DNA of 64,000 nucleotides, from assembly GCF_902459465.1 (NCBI RefSeq), contig NC_047067.1, forward strand, positions 21,947,680 to 22,011,679, given 5' to 3'. The DNA is from Asterias rubens. Its lineage: Eukaryota > Echinodermata > Asteroidea > Forcipulatida > Asteriidae. The first letter of the stretch is position 1. The number at the start of each line of letters is the position of its first letter. The position numbers were made by a program, and so were the translations under genes. The notes under the pieces are model-generated. The model was not told the DNA's origin and ran no database searches. It was given only the letters and a program-made list of their open reading frames with translations. This document shows, in pieces, positions 63,814-64,000 of this stretch.

Positions 63814-64000
63814 GGGACTTTTCGTTTTCGGCGACGGATGGTTCTGCGACGGTTGTTCAGCTAAACGTTGTCGTTTTCAGCACAACGGAGATTCATCCCA
63901 AGTACTGTCGTAGAAATTGAGGGACGACCGTCCTCAAAGCCGACGCATGCGCAGATGACGCCAAATGTCATCTTTACCGTCGCAGAACCATCCGTCGTTG
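63814..64000 (+). mobile_element. Terminal-inverted-repeat MITE upstream of the P450 promoter (cut by window end)
   Basis: Positions 63832-63853 (CGACGGATGGTTCTGCGACG and the next two bases) are perfectly inverted at 63976-63997. The left end begins GGGACTTTTCGTTTTCGG after TTA, consistent with the TWA target of PIF/Harbinger elements. The right terminus lies beyond the window. It starts about 50 bp upstream of the TATA box. Confidence 0.75.

Overview
This window is animal nuclear DNA: intron-rich genes with GT-AG splice sites, AT-rich introns and dense families of short inverted-repeat elements and tRNA-derived SINEs. Gene content and repeat style suggest an echinoderm, most likely a sea star. 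The species is an inference from recall of such repeats, not from a search. I rebuilt five protein-coding genes by joining exons so that every splice phase agrees.

Layout: (1) 1-8632, plus strand: the last three coding exons of a UBE2E-type ubiquitin-conjugating enzyme; its 5' exons lie before the window. (2) 8633-19953: 3' flank with repeats and no convincing gene. (3) 19954-28305, minus strand: a complete 12-exon DNAJC7 (TPR plus J-domain co-chaperone, 495 residues). (4) 31563-35098, minus strand: an ER-targeted FKBP7/FKBP14-type protein with EF-hands. (5) 35927-48691, plus strand: a complete 12-exon PLEKHA8/FAPP2 (PH plus glycolipid-transfer domain, 521 residues). (6) 48692-56758: repeats only. 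(7) 56759-63667, minus strand: a complete six-exon CYP2-clan cytochrome P450 (534 residues), with a TATA box about 90 bp upstream of its ATG.

The main observations concern gene architecture. FKBP7/14 and PLEKHA8 lie head to head across 828 bp. As I recall the human map, FKBP14-PLEKHA8 (7p14) and FKBP7-PLEKHA3 (2q31) have the same arrangement, so this looks like the unduplicated ancestral pair with a shared promoter. The FKBP gene has two alternative last exons, each carrying its own EF-hand and its own ER-retrieval-like tail (HDEF or HSEL). DNAJC7 also has a second, homologous last exon giving a different C-terminus. PLEKHA8 has a decayed duplicate of the end of its exon 3. The FKBP domain lacks the signature active-site tryptophan and is probably a poor or inactive prolyl isomerase.

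The genes do not form an operon. DNAJC7 (cytosolic HSP70/HSP90 co-chaperone), the FKBP (ER folding) and UBE2E (ubiquitin transfer) are protein-homeostasis genes. PLEKHA8 moves glucosylceramide at the Golgi, and the P450 is an ER-anchored monooxygenase. Introns and gaps are full of non-autonomous DNA transposons, several with clear inverted termini and target-site duplications, plus SINEs, minisatellites and long G or C runs.
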